Below, one piece after another: positions 54,181 to 64,000 of a DNA stretch of 64,000 nucleotides (within the stretch, counting starts at the first letter, position 1; every line of letters begins with the position of its first letter). The DNA comes from Thermobacillus sp. ZCTH02-B1 (GTDB lineage Bacteria > Bacillota > Bacilli > Paenibacillales > Paenibacillaceae): contig NZ_LZRU01000005.1 of assembly GCF_002159085.1 (NCBI RefSeq), positions 61,840-125,839 on the forward strand, in the 5' to 3' direction. The position numbers were made by a program, and so were the translations under genes. The notes beneath the pieces are model-generated. The model was not told the DNA's origin and made no database searches. It saw nothing but the letters and a program-made list of their open reading frames with translations.

Positions 54181-54543
54181 GACGTTCCCTCCCGGCGATC
54201 GACCAATAGTTGTTTTTGTCAATAATATAAATGTCAATATCAACCATCGTCAAGGGAACCATTGCCGGCGGGATGGGCTTCGCTCCGTACCGGCGCCGTC
54301 TTGACGGCAAACAACAAACACACCCGTCTGACGGACGAAGGTGCCGTGGCGCCGCTCCGGCTTCAACCGCCGTTGTCTCCCGTCCCCCGTACGAGGTTCA
54401 AGGATGTGGACGGTAAGCGTCCGGACCGGGTTGAATCCAAATTGAAACGCAAGAAATCGCGATGTTTTTTCATCCTCCGGCCGTTATGGTTGAGTCAGAC
54501 GCGCGTCCATTCATCCGTTGCGGCTGGAAGGAGGCCATCCGAC
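54181..54543. other. Divergent control region between MarR-GNAT and amino acid permease genes
   Basis: The first 60 bases are AT-rich and contain two direct TGTCAA elements 15 bases apart (about 54211 and 54231), probably the MarR-GNAT promoter/operator. The rest is GC-rich and holds no gene; I could not define the permease promoter. Confidence 0.35.
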
Positions 54544-55839
54544 ATGAAGATGATCGCGCTGCCGCAGGCGGTCGCGCTGTACATCGCGGCCATTCTGGGC
54601 TCGGGCATCCTGTTCGTCTCATCCGGAGCGGCGGCCATCGCCGGTCCCGCCTCGCTTCTCTCCTGGAGCGTCATGATCCTGTTCAGTTTTCCGCTCGCGT
54701 ACACCTTCGCCTCGCTGTCCCGGCTCCATCCCGATGCCGGCGGAGCGGCCACCTTTGTCCGCATGGCCTTCGGCGAACATCCGGGCAATCTTGTCGGGTG
54801 GTATTATTTTCTGACCGCCTCCGTCGGACAGATGATTGTGGCACTCACCGGCGCCCACTATGCGGCCTCCGCTTTCGGGCTGCCGGCCGGAACCGTCCCG
54901 CTGCTTGCCTGCCTGATCCTGCTGGCCGGCGGACTCTCCAACCATTTCGGCCTCCGCGTCAGCGGCGGGGTATCGCTGCTGTTCAGTTCGCTGCTGCTGG
55001 GGCTGCTGCTCATGGCCGTCGCGGCGTCGATCCCCCATGTCCGTCCGGAACGATTCGTCCCGTTTTTCGCTGAAGGGGGGCATTCGGTCGGCGAAGCGAT
55101 CATGCTCATCTTCTGGTCGTTCTTCGGCTGGGAAGCAATCTGCAATCTGGCGGACCGGTTCCGGTGTCCGGACCGGGATTTGGTCCGAAGCGCCATGATC
55201 AGCGCGGCGATCACGGGCACAGTCTTTCTGGCCCTGGGCTTCGTCACCGTCGGCACCGGCACATACGGCACCCCGGAAGCCGATTCCGCTCCGCTCGGCA
55301 TCATGCTGGGCCGCTCCCTCGGCTTGACCGCGCAATACGCGACGGCGCTTCTGGCGCTCATCATCTGCACGGGCACCGTGAACGCGTACATCGCCAGCCT
55401 CGCGCAGCTCGGTTACGCCTTGAGCCGGGACCGGGCGTTTCCGGCCTGGCTTCACCATCGGCATCCGCGCAACGGAACGCCGGCCCGGGTGGTCTGGCTG
55501 GTCGTTTGCTTCGCGTGCGCCGGCGTCGCGCTCACCTGCTGTCTCGGCCTTCATTTCACAAGGCTGCTGTTTATTCCGAACGCATTGGGGATGATGGTCT
55601 ACGTCTTGTCGATGGCCGCGGCCGTCAAATTGTTCAGGCGATATTCCGCACCCTGGCTGAGCGGCCTGATCTCCCTCGTCATGATGTGCGCCTTTCTCCC
55701 GTTTCTGGGATTCCGTTCCATGATGCCGATTTTGGTTGCGATTCTGTATACTTTTTATATGAAAAAACGCAGGACGGGGCGGCATTCGATCCGGCGGAAC
55801 GAGGCAGGGAACGGTGACTTGCATGCGGATGCGGGCTGA
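54544..55839 (+). CDS. APC family amino acid permease
   Basis: A 431-residue, roughly 12-helix permease. It starts with the APC substrate-binding helix ALYIAAILGSGILFVSSGAAAIAGPASLLSW (GSG unwound segment) and has GGAATFVRMAFGEHPGNLVGWYYFLT, FWSFFGWEAICNLADRFRCPDRD and SRDRAFPAWLHHRHPRNGTPARV. It resembles YjeH-type exporters/permeases; the substrate is unknown. ATG 54544 has GGAAGGAGG. Its end overlaps the following Ada gene by 17 bases, so they are co-transcribed. Confidence 0.88.
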   Translation: MKMIALPQAVALYIAAILGSGILFVSSGAAAIAGPASLLSWSVMILFSFPLAYTFASLSRLHPDAGGAATFVRMAFGEHPGNLVGWYYFLTASVGQMIVALTGAHYAASAFGLPAGTVPLLACLILLAGGLSNHFGLRVSGGVSLLFSSLLLGLLLMAVAASIPHVRPERFVPFFAEGGHSVGEAIMLIFWSFFGWEAICNLADRFRCPDRDLVRSAMISAAITGTVFLALGFVTVGTGTYGTPEADSAPLGIMLGRSLGLTAQYATALLALIICTGTVNAYIASLAQLGYALSRDRAFPAWLHHRHPRNGTPARVVWLVVCFACAGVALTCCLGLHFTRLLFIPNALGMMVYVLSMAAAVKLFRRYSAPWLSGLISLVMMCAFLPFLGFRSMMPILVAILYTFYMKKRRTGRHSIRRNEAGNGDLHADAG

Positions 55840-56422
55840 CATCATGTGGAACGCGGTCGTCGCGTGCCGAGCGGAATACGACGGCGTCTTCTACTATGGC
55901 GTGAGGACGACGTGCATTTTCTGCCGTCCGTCCTGCCGGTCGAAGACGCCGAAGCGGGAAAACGTCGATTTCTTCGCCAGCGCCCGGGAAGCGATGGAGC
56001 GGGGCTACCGCCCTTGCAAACGGTGCCGGCCGGATCTGCTGGAGGCCGTGTACGACCCCAACGGCAAGTGGATTCGCGAAGTGCAAGAGCTGTTGGAACG
56101 GGAATACCGCGACCCGTGGACGCTCGACCGGCTGGCGAGACGGGTGGGCGTGAGCGCCTTCCACCTGCAGCGCATGTTCAAGAAATACACGGGCGCAAGT
56201 CCGAAACAGTTCCTGAACCGGGTCCGCGTCGAAGAAGCGAAGCGCCTGCTGGCGGACAGCGACAAGAAGATCACCGCGATCTGCTACGACGTCGGCTTCA
56301 CCGGGCTTACGCCGTTCTGCACCGCCTTCCGCCGCCTGACCGGAATGTCCCCGCGGGCGTATCGGAACCTGCGCCTCCGGGAACGGCCGGATGAAAACCG
56401 GAACAGGCAGCTGCAGGAATGA
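55823..56422 (+). CDS. adaA: Ada-type methylphosphotriester-DNA methyltransferase/AraC regulator (AdaA-like)
   Basis: A 199-residue protein. The N-terminal Ada zinc domain has the cysteine pattern FCRPSC...RPCKRC (CIFCRPSCRSKTPKRENVDFF...GYRPCKRCRPD), in which one Cys accepts a methyl group from phosphotriesters. The AraC helix-turn-helix covers about residues 90-185 (LARRVGVSAFHLQRMFKKYTGASPKQFLNRVRVEEAKRLL). Methylated AdaA activates alkylation-repair genes. There is no adjacent methylguanine methyltransferase (adaB). The start is uncertain: ATG 55823 (GGTGA 5 bases upstream) is preferred over GTG 55814. Confidence 0.88.
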   Translation: MRMRADIMWNAVVACRAEYDGVFYYGVRTTCIFCRPSCRSKTPKRENVDFFASAREAMERGYRPCKRCRPDLLEAVYDPNGKWIREVQELLEREYRDPWTLDRLARRVGVSAFHLQRMFKKYTGASPKQFLNRVRVEEAKRLLADSDKKITAICYDVGFTGLTPFCTAFRRLTGMSPRAYRNLRLRERPDENRNRQLQE

Positions 56423-56570
56423 AGCGTTGTGCGTCTGGCCGTCTCCGAAATCCGCCGATGTCGCGTTTTACGCCGGCTCGCGAAGCACGCAGCGTCCCTG
56501 TCGTCCCGCAGTTCCCGCGACCTGCTTTCCAACGGATCTGCCGACCGCCGGATTTGAAAATACTCGATAT
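56423..56570. other. Intergenic region without features
   Basis: About 150 bases after adaA. I see no gene and no clear terminator on the plus strand. Confidence 0.3.
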
Positions 56571-56601
56571 AAAAAACCCGGATTCTGCCGAGAACCGGGT
56601 T
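56571..56601 (-). terminator. Terminator downstream of the MgtC gene
   Basis: On the minus strand a 7-bp stem AACCCGG/CCGGGTT (56575-56581 with 56595-56601) is followed by TTTTTTATAT. It lies about 95 bases past the MgtC stop. Confidence 0.65.
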
Positions 56602-56696
56602 GTAGACATACCATAAATGATAATGCTGTTATATTGTCGCCATTTCCGCGTTTATTGCCGATCCTGAAAAGGCGCCGCCCCGCCGGGCACCGTCCC

Positions 56697-57443
56697 TCAC
56701 ATTTCGAAACGCGCCGGCTGTGACCCCGGTATTCCCGCCGCTTCGACGGACCGGACAAATTCGAGCGTCAGCAGCCTGTCGCATACCTGGAGCAGGCTTT
56801 GGGTGCGCGGCTTGTGCAGCCGGATCCGGAGCTTCCGGATTTCCGCCCGCTCCTCGTCGTCGCCCGGCGGTTCCAGCGACACGCTCACGATCACGAGCCC
56901 TTCCTGCTCGATCAGATCCGTGATTTGCGCGACGCCTCCCTCCGCGCGCGCGATATGCAGAATGATCTCGTTCCGGCTGCGCCTGTTGTGAAAGCTCCTT
57001 TCGAACCGGTTCAGCACGAGCAAAATGAGGATGACAAGCACCGTCACCAGCGCCGCTTCGTAGAAAAACCCCGCGCCCACGCACAGGCCGATCGCCGCCA
57101 CCACCCAGATGGAGGCGGCCGTCGTGAGCCCCGAGATGCTGAGCCCGTTGCGGATGATGGCGCCCGCTCCCAGGAATCCGATGCCGGAAACGACCTGCGC
57201 CGCGAGGCGTGCCGGGTCCATCCGGACGTTGAATTCATTCGCGAATTCGCCGAATCCGTAGATGGACAGCAGCATGATGACCGCGGAGCCGACGCAGACG
57301 AGGATATGCGTCCGGAGTCCCGCCGCATGGTTGTGCCACTCGCGCTCCAGCCCGATCAGGCCGCCGAGCAGGATCGAAACCAGAATCCTCAGCGACGAGT
57401 CCAGCCAGGAGATTTCCCACAAACCGGTGTCCATGACCTTCAT
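56697..57443 (-). CDS. MgtC/SapB family membrane protein
   Basis: A 248-residue protein with about five N-terminal helices containing the MgtC signature LLGGLIGLEREWHNHAAGLRTHILVCVGSAV and GIGFLGAGAIIRNG, followed by a soluble C-terminal domain (about 155-240). The family is linked to magnesium limitation and ATP synthase control in enterics; the role in Bacillota is unknown. The start ATG 57443 has a weak GGGGTGA site; ATG 57434 is an alternative. It lies 29 bases downstream of the phosphatase-superfamily gene and may share its transcript. Confidence 0.88.
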   Translation of the reverse strand: MKVMDTGLWEISWLDSSLRILVSILLGGLIGLEREWHNHAAGLRTHILVCVGSAVIMLLSIYGFGEFANEFNVRMDPARLAAQVVSGIGFLGAGAIIRNGLSISGLTTAASIWVVAAIGLCVGAGFFYEAALVTVLVILILLVLNRFERSFHNRRSRNEIILHIARAEGGVAQITDLIEQEGLVIVSVSLEPPGDDEERAEIRKLRIRLHKPRTQSLLQVCDRLLTLEFVRSVEAAGIPGSQPARFEM

Positions 57444-57472
57444 GACAGCGCCGTCACCCCGCCTTCAACCTT

Positions 57473-58264
57473 TCACCCCCCACGCTCCTCGCGCAGCGTC
57501 ACCTCGGCGACCACCGGATAGTGGTCGGACGGGTAACGGCCCTCATACCGTTCCCGATCGATCACGACGGTGTGCAGCCGCCATTCGGGGGTAAGGAAAA
57601 TATAATCGATTGTTTCGCCGGATTCGCCGCCCCGGAAATGATGGACCGTCCCGCCGACTTCCCGGTCCGTTTCCCGGAAAACGGAATAGGCGTTCAGATA
57701 GCCTTCCCGCTCCAGTCCGGTCACGACGTCATGTTCCGGGACGGCATTGAAATCGCCCGTCAGGATGACCGGAAGACCGGTCCGGGTGCGAAGATCCCGC
57801 ATCCGCTCGCGAATGAGCGCCATGCCCTTGAGCTTGGCTTCCTCGCTCTCATGATCCAGATGCGTGTTGAACATCGCAATCCGGTTCCCCGCCGCCGACC
57901 GGAGCACCGCCCAGGTGCACATGCGGGCATGGGAGGTGTTCCAGCTTTTCACCCCCAGCTGCTCCGGCTTCTCGGACAGACTGAAGTTACCGGTTTCGAC
58001 GACTTCCCATTCGCCCTTCTTGTAGAAGATCGCGACATGTTCGCCATCGGTGCCGCCTTCCCGTCCTTCGCCGACCCAGGCGTATTCAGGCAGAAGCGGC
58101 TCCAGATCGGTCAGCATGCCGTGCAGCCCTTCCTGAATGCCGATGATCCCGGGATCATGTTTTCGGATCGTCTTCGCGACCGCCTCCGTACGGTTCGGCC
58201 ATGCGTTGTCGCCGTCGGACTCCACATGGATCCTCAGATTGAACGTCATGATTTTCAGCTTCAT
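57473..58264 (-). CDS. Endonuclease/exonuclease/phosphatase superfamily protein
   Basis: A 263-residue cytosolic enzyme with the EEP fold. It has MTFNLRIHVESDGDNAWPNR (metal-binding Asn), IIGIQEG (Glu), GDFNAVPEHD and YPSDHYPVVAEV (catalytic Asp/His). Such proteins cleave phosphodiesters of nucleic acids, inositol phosphates or lipids. ATG 58264 has GGAGG. It follows the fused permease gene after 47 bases in an import operon, so it may act on an imported phosphorylated compound (inference). Confidence 0.85.
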   Translation of the reverse strand: MKLKIMTFNLRIHVESDGDNAWPNRTEAVAKTIRKHDPGIIGIQEGLHGMLTDLEPLLPEYAWVGEGREGGTDGEHVAIFYKKGEWEVVETGNFSLSEKPEQLGVKSWNTSHARMCTWAVLRSAAGNRIAMFNTHLDHESEEAKLKGMALIRERMRDLRTRTGLPVILTGDFNAVPEHDVVTGLEREGYLNAYSVFRETDREVGGTVHHFRGGESGETIDYIFLTPEWRLHTVVIDRERYEGRYPSDHYPVVAEVTLREERGG

Positions 58265-58311
58265 GCGCTGCCTCCACTCCGGATGTGTCTGTTTTCGCGG
58301 TTTCGGGCTGT

Positions 58312-60023
58312 CTATCTGTCTTTCGCGCCCCTGCCGTAGACCAGGTACATCGTAATGCCGGACATGATCATCAGCACCACCGTATAGACCAGCGTCATGG
58401 CGCGCGCGATGATGCCCGCTTCCACGTCCGTGCTGTTCTTGATGACCACCCCCAGCGTCTGATACACGGGGTGATACAAGAACACCGTCAGGTCGTAATC
58501 GTCGAGTATCTTGATGAAATTCAGCGCCAGAACCGCCAGCGTGGACGGCAGGACGATGGGCAGGAGCACCTTCCGAAACGTATAGAACGGCCTGGCTCCC
58601 ATGTTCCGCGCGGCATCCTCCAGGTTGTGGTCCAGACTGAAGAAGGACGCCTTCACCATGCGCATCGTGAACGGAATGTGAATGATGATATATCCGAGTA
58701 TGACGATCCAGTGCGTCCCGGTCAGCACCGTGTTGCCGACGATGAGCCGGGGCACGTTGAACGTGAGCACGAGGCCGATCGCGATCAGCGTGCTCGGCAG
58801 CATCCAGGGAATCATCAACGCGTATTCCAGCGCCATGGCCAGCCTGCTGTTCTTGTACTTGTGGATGATGCGCGAGGCGAACAGGGCCAGCGCCACGACG
58901 AGCAGCGACGCCGCCGCGGCATATATCACGCTCACGAGATACGGCCTGAGCGCGCTCATCGAAGTGAACAGCCGGGCATAGTTCTCGAGCGTGAAACTGT
59001 TCCAGGTGATCGTCGACGTCGAAATGCTCCGGGCGTCGGTGAACGAGAACAGCACGATCAGCGCGACCGGCGTGACGTAGATCAGAAACAACGCATAGCC
59101 GATGAAGTGGACCGCGGCATTGGCGAACCTGTTGTGGATCTTCTGTTTGACCAGCGTCGATTTCACCTTTGACACGGACATGTAGTTGCCGCGCTTCTCG
59201 ATGCGGATCATGATCGTAAGCAGGATGATCGTGGCAAGTCCGAGCACGAGCGCCAGGAGCGCCGCCAGATCCTTCGACGTCGAGCTCTTGGAGAACGTCA
59301 GGATCATGGGCGCGATCGTCTGGAATTCCGTGCCGCCGAGGATGAGCGGGGCCGACATGGCGCCGAGACCCGTCAGGAACGTCAGGATGGTGAGCGCAAA
59401 GATCGTCGGCTTCAGCACGGGCAGCACCACGCGCCACAAAATGGTGAAGGGCCCCGCCCCCATCCCCCGGGCGGCTTCGACGGTCTGGTAGTCGATTTTG
59501 CGGATCGCGTTGCCCAGGAACAGAAGATGGTTCGACGTGCAGGCGAACGTCATCACGAACAGCACGGCCCAGTAGCCGTGGAACCATTCCCGGTTCATGT
59601 CCGGGAACAGGCCGGCCAGCAGCTTGGTGACGATACCGTTCTCGCCGTAGGCGAACTTGTAGCTCGCCGACACGACGACGCCGTGATAGAGCAGCGTCGT
59701 GAAGTAGCCGAGTTTCAGCACCCTGGCGCCCTTGATGTCGAAATATTCGGTGAGCAGCACCAGCATGATGCCGACCACGTTGACCGTGATCATCAGGGAC
59801 ACGGCGAGGATGAAGCTGTTCTTCAGGCTGTTCATGGCGCGCTTGGAGGAGATCAGCTTCTCCACCGGTTCCAGCGAAAAACTGCCGTCCCTGAAGAAAA
59901 TTTCATAGTACACGTTCAGGTTCGGAAGGATGAGAAACGTGATGACGAACCAGGCGATGATCGCATAGAGCAGCATCTGTCCGTAGTGCAGCGACCCAAG
60001 CCTGTCTTTCCATGTCTGCGCGT

Positions 60024-60027
<4 letters not shown>
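58312..60027 (-). CDS. Fused ABC permease with two transmembrane domains (Fe3+/putrescine/phosphonate type)
   Basis: A 571-residue protein made of two tandem permease halves of about 270 residues each. Coupling motifs are EAARGMGAGPFTILWRVVLPVLKP in the first and EDAARNMGARPFYTFRKVLLPIVLP in the second. Fused permeases are typical of AfuB/PhnV-like importers for ferric ion or phosphonates. The start is TTG 60027, overlapping the ATPase stop by 4 bases. Partners are the upstream ATPase and binding protein. Confidence 0.9.
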
Positions 60028-61061
<1,034 letters not shown>

Positions 61062-61086
61062 CAGTCTTTGGTTGTGATGGAAGAGA

Positions 61087-61120
61087 GAACTGCATAGCCT
61101 TTGCGTGAGCCATGCAGTTC
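61087..61120 (-). terminator. Hairpin between the binding protein and ATPase genes
   Basis: GAACTGCAT...ATGCAGTTC arms (61087-61095 with 61112-61120, extendable inward) are followed on the minus strand by TCTCTCTTCC. It is probably a partial terminator that keeps the binding protein in excess. Confidence 0.55.
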
Positions 61121-61144
61121 CCGAACGACAATGTTGGATCGTTT

Positions 61145-62278
61145 TTAGTTGATGATTTGCAGTTCGATCTTCTCCGCCCACTCGTCGATATGTTCCGCGA
61201 TGAACGACCAGTCGAGCGGCTGCGCTTTCAACTTGGCGAACAGTTCCTTGATGTGGTCCGGAGCCTGCTGGGCCGCTTCCGGAATGACCGGCATGGCGCT
61301 GAATTCCGCTGCGAACTTGCCCTGCATCTCGGCGGAACCGAACCAGTCGATGAACCGCTTCGCCGTATCCATCTTCTTCGTGCCGTTCACGATGGCGATA
61401 TGCTCGACGACCATCGGCACGCCCTGCTCCGGCGCGACGACTCCGACGTTCACGCCGTACTCCTGCTCGCGCTTGAACTTCTCGCCGGACACGACGGTGC
61501 CGATGTGAACTTTGCCGGCGGCCATGTTGGCGTACAGGTCTTCGCCTTCCACCATCGGCAGCCCGTTGTCATACAGCTTCTTCAGCTCGTTCCATCCCTC
61601 TTCGGCAATGCCGAGCTCGCCGTTTTCATCCATGTACGGCATCAGGATGCCCGCCACAACCATCTGCATCGTCGCCCGGCCGAGCATGGTCGGCGCTTCA
61701 TATTTGCCCTTGAAGGCTTCGTTGGTGTACAGATCCTGCCAGGACTTCGGCGCCGTCTCCGGCGTGTACACGTCGGCGTTGTAGCCGATCATGATCGCCT
61801 GCTTGACCAGTCCGTGATAGTAGCCTTCCGGATCGTTCAGGTTCTCGCCGACCTGCGAAGCCCACGAAGGCACGTACGGCGTGATGACGCCCTCTTTCTT
61901 CAGATTCTCGAAGAACATATGGTTCAGACCGAACACGACGTCGGCGATCGGATTGTTCTTCTCCGCAATCAGGCGGTTCGTCAGATCGGCGCCGCCCGCT
62001 CCGACGATCTCGATATCGAATCCGGCCTGCCGGGCCTGCTCGATCCACCATTCGCCGCGGCCGTCGGAGTTGGAGTTCGTGTAGACGATCAGCTTTTCGT
62101 TTTTCACCTCGCCGCCGTCGCCCGCGTCACCGGCGTTCCCGCCGTTGCCGCCGTTTTCGCCGCTGACGGATCCGCCGTTTCCGGCATTGCCTCCGTTGCC
62201 GCCGTTGCCGCCTCCGCAGGCTGTAAGGACGAGACAGACAAGCATCAGAATTGCCAACGCTTTCATCTTACCGGACAT
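61145..62278 (-). CDS. Extracellular solute-binding lipoprotein (Fe3+/aminoethylphosphonate type)
   Basis: A 377-residue lipoprotein with lipobox LVLTAC, then a long Gly/Asn-repeat tether (GGNGGNGGNAGNGGSV...). The binding domain begins LIVYTNSNSDGRGEWWIEQARQAGFDIEIVGAGGADLTNRLIAEKNNPIADVVFG, the signature of class F/AfuA-PhnS-like receptors for iron or phosphonates. ATG 62278 has GGAG 9 bases upstream; other ATGs flank it. It is the first transport gene after the regulator. Confidence 0.9.
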   Translation of the reverse strand: MSGKMKALAILMLVCLVLTACGGGNGGNGGNAGNGGSVSGENGGNGGNAGDAGDGGEVKNEKLIVYTNSNSDGRGEWWIEQARQAGFDIEIVGAGGADLTNRLIAEKNNPIADVVFGLNHMFFENLKKEGVITPYVPSWASQVGENLNDPEGYYHGLVKQAIMIGYNADVYTPETAPKSWQDLYTNEAFKGKYEAPTMLGRATMQMVVAGILMPYMDENGELGIAEEGWNELKKLYDNGLPMVEGEDLYANMAAGKVHIGTVVSGEKFKREQEYGVNVGVVAPEQGVPMVVEHIAIVNGTKKMDTAKRFIDWFGSAEMQGKFAAEFSAMPVIPEAAQQAPDHIKELFAKLKAQPLDWSFIAEHIDEWAEKIELQIIN

Positions 62279-62294
62279 GTGGATCATCTCCGCT

Positions 62295-63452
62295 TCACGT
62301 AGTTGTGACAAGACCGCTTCGATCCAGCACCGATTTTCTTTCAATGATCCGCGTCTGAATCTTGACCGTGATATGCTGTTCCCGCGAATGGCGGACACGC
62401 TTCATCAGCAGCTCGACGGCCGCCGCCGCCAGCTTCTCCGTGTCCTGGCGCACGGTGGTCAGCGGCACGGGCGTGAGCGCCGACAGATGCGTATCCGAGA
62501 ATCCGACAATCGAAAGTTTCTCCGGTACCGCGATGTTCATGTGCAGCGCCGAGAACAGCGTCGCGATGGCGACCTGGTCGTCCGCGCACATGACCGCCGT
62601 CATGCCGGGATTGTTCCGGATGAACTCGCCCTGCTCGGCATCGTACTCGTGGATGTGGTCCGGCCGGCAGCTCGTCGTCCGGAAATGGATGTACTCGCTT
62701 TTCACCGGTATGCCGTGGTCCAGCAGCGCCTGGATATACCCCCGGTAGCGTTCCCCGCGTGCCGTGATGTTCTCGATGACATTGGACGAAAATCCGATCT
62801 CCCGGTGTCCCTTGGCGATCAGATACTTCGCCATCTCGTAGGAACCCTGAAAATGGTCGTGATAGACGCAATCGATCGGAATTTCATAGAATACCCGGTC
62901 GATGATCACGCTCGGAATTTTGTCCATCTTCAGCTTGAACACCTGGCTGCTGCAGGATTTGCTTCCCTGGGGGAACAGGATGATGCCGTCGATCCCCATG
63001 TCGACAAGCGCCTGCAGGCACCGGCCCTGGTCCTCCTCGTCCTTGCTGATCCGGAGAACGAGGTCGAACCCGTGCTTGCGCACTTCGTGTTCCACCGACG
63101 CAATGATCCGCGACGTGTAGTCGGTCATGTGGGGAACGACGAGCGCGATCAGCCTGCTTTCTTTTTTCTCGCCGGGCTGCTGCGGCGGCTTCGCCTCCAT
63201 GCGCGCGCCGCCTTCCTGCCCGTTTCCGGCCAGAAAGGTTCCTCTCCTGGGCAGGCGGTAAACCACGCCGCGTTCGACCAGTTGCTCCAAAGCCAACTTC
63301 GTCGTCATGCGGCTGACGCCGAACAACTTCGCCAATTCGGCTTCGGACGGAACCGGGTCGTGGGGTTTGAGTTCCCGGCTCTCGATGATCTCCATCACCT
63401 TGTCGGCGATTTGAAGGTACAGCTGCTTCCTGGATTTGTTCTCGGATGTCAT
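62295..63452 (-). CDS. GntR-LacI hybrid transcriptional regulator (AraR-like architecture)
   Basis: A 385-residue regulator. The N-terminal GntR winged helix covers about 1-75 (VPSEAELAKLFGVSRMTTKLALEQLVERGVVYRLPRRGTFLAG). The C-terminal part is a LacI/periplasmic-type sensor (about 100-380; LIALVVPHMTDYTSRIIASVEHEVRKHGFDLVL, GIDGIILFPQGSKS, AVMCADDQVAIATLFSAL, LTTVRQDTEKLAAAAVELLM). This architecture is that of AraR. ATG 63452 has GAGG. It precedes the transport operon by 16 bases and probably represses it and itself through the repeats upstream. Confidence 0.9.
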   Translation of the reverse strand: MTSENKSRKQLYLQIADKVMEIIESRELKPHDPVPSEAELAKLFGVSRMTTKLALEQLVERGVVYRLPRRGTFLAGNGQEGGARMEAKPPQQPGEKKESRLIALVVPHMTDYTSRIIASVEHEVRKHGFDLVLRISKDEEDQGRCLQALVDMGIDGIILFPQGSKSCSSQVFKLKMDKIPSVIIDRVFYEIPIDCVYHDHFQGSYEMAKYLIAKGHREIGFSSNVIENITARGERYRGYIQALLDHGIPVKSEYIHFRTTSCRPDHIHEYDAEQGEFIRNNPGMTAVMCADDQVAIATLFSALHMNIAVPEKLSIVGFSDTHLSALTPVPLTTVRQDTEKLAAAAVELLMKRVRHSREQHITVKIQTRIIERKSVLDRSGLVTTT

Positions 63453-63499
63453 GTCCGGACATTCCTCTGACGGATTTCGGGGCTGGCCAATCCCGGTTG

Positions 63500-63564
63500 A
63501 TGGTATACCATAAGCTTAAGCGTGACATAAACCACCGGCTTAAGCTTGATCTAAACCATAAGTC
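63500..63564 (-). promoter_or_regulatory. Operator array upstream of the GntR-LacI regulator
   Basis: Within 65 bases there is a perfect palindrome ATGGTATACCAT (63500-63511) and, reading the minus strand, two direct repeats TGGTTTA-N6-GCTTAAGC with 24-base periodicity. TGGTTTAGATCA in one repeat is a near-palindrome like GntR/HutC-type sites. The GCTTAAGC blocks are themselves palindromic. This is the expected control site of the adjacent regulator. Confidence 0.6.
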
Positions 63565-63636
63565 ATGTCACTGACATATTCAATGGATTTTTTGTGCCGG
63601 GCTCCCTTCATTTTGGCAGGACCACCGGACGCAAAC

Positions 63637-63667
63637 AAAAAAAGGGAGGTTCCTCTGGAGATCTCCC
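63637..63667 (-). terminator. Orphan terminator-like hairpin
   Basis: On the minus strand an imperfect stem with GGGAG/CTCCC ends (63644-63667) is followed by seven T residues. No minus-strand gene ends here now; it may belong to a gene displaced by the insertion sequence to the right. Confidence 0.4.
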
Positions 63668-63845
63668 CCGTACAACGCCGTCACTTCCGCCCAGGCAGAC
63701 TCCGGGGACGAAACGGCAGCCATTCGCATCGCGTTAGAGTAAAATTTGCGTGGGGGTAAAGTCTGGAAAAAGCGAACATAGAAAAAGAGCTTCTCCCTTG
63801 GTAATGTGAATTTGCTGAAACACGCACCAAGAGGAGGAAGCTCCT

Positions 63846-64000
63846 GTGCAGCACTTTACCACAATCATTCCCACAATGAAAGAGCTTGAGCAGTGGATGT
63901 TGCGGGAGATGCAGGAAGCGTTCGCCAGCGCGATGAAGACAGCGCTGGAGATGTTTGATCAGATCATCCTTGAGCAAAGGGATCGCCAGCGTTTTCGCGC
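63846..64000 (+). mobile_element. ISLre2 family transposase, N-terminal part (continues past the window)
   Basis: A frame starting at GTG 63846 (AGGAGG about 9 bases upstream) runs to the window end: QHFTTIIPTMKELEQWMLREMQEAFASAMKTALEMFDQIILEQRDRQRFR. This matches the start of ISLre2 (UPF0236) transposases, which typically begin with a helical segment and an 'ERDKxRYR' motif. The left end of the element is probably near 63750 (GGGGGTAAAGTCTGG...), but the terminal repeat cannot be confirmed without the other end. Confidence 0.65.

Noticed and set aside
62100..62230. Gly/Asn triplet-like repeats near the start of the binding protein as a tandem-repeat locus
   Set aside because: This is a lipoprotein tether directly after the lipobox, in frame and of ordinary length; low complexity is expected there.

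Overview
The window looks like chromosomal DNA of a high-GC member of the Bacillota, most likely Paenibacillaceae. Evidence: GGAGG-type ribosome binding sites before almost every gene, frequent TTG and GTG starts, a perfect Bacillus-type 7-1-7 Fur box, CcpA cre-like sites, YesM/YesN-type sugar sensing, LysM/Gmad2 and TerC proteins, and an AdaA-like repair protein. The high GC content opens long spurious antisense frames over most real genes; these are left out.

Layout. 1-3.1 kb: tail of a probable DNA methylase, a DoxX protein and a MarR-controlled drug exporter. 3.5-7.3 kb: sulfite reductase (cysJ-cysI). 7.5-10.1 kb: a secreted GH43 arabinanase. 10.4-15.7 kb: redox enzymes (luciferase-like flavoprotein, aldo/keto reductase, DJ-1-type protein with divergent LysR, and an SDR with an Fnr/Crp-like site). 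15.8-19.5 kb: an N-terminally truncated aminoglycoside acetyltransferase remnant and a Fur-controlled siderophore-iron importer without its own ATPase. 19.6-23.8 kb: a nosDLYF-like operon with a YtkA-like lipoprotein but no nosZ. 24-26.7 kb: a surface-type operon (membrane protein, GT8 glycosyltransferase, LysM/Gmad2 protein). 26.7-33.3 kb: malate:quinone oxidoreductase, TerC, two MFS exporters and a VOC protein.

33.4-43.4 kb is a coherent sugar uptake locus. A periplasmic-type sensor lipoprotein and a YesM/YesN two-component pair lie divergent to a furanose/ribose-type ABC importer. The importer has one binding protein at the start and a paralogous one at the end of its operon. Two cre-like sites lie in the divergent control region.

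43.7-51.2 kb holds small membrane proteins (two TM2 proteins, DUF423), an unknown gene, and a visibly decayed sugar-related cluster. The decay comprises an AraC-type sensor-regulator split by a one-base frameshift in a homopolymer, a binding-protein fragment fused in frame to a Gfo/Idh oxidoreductase that carries its own C-terminal frameshift, and a partial duplicate of the unknown gene.

51.2-64 kb: an orphan type III Mod methylase, a MarR-GNAT protein, an amino acid permease, an Ada-type repair protein, an MgtC protein, then an import operon (GntR/LacI-type regulator, binding protein, ATPase, fused permease, phosphatase-superfamily enzyme). The right edge enters an ISLre2-like insertion sequence.
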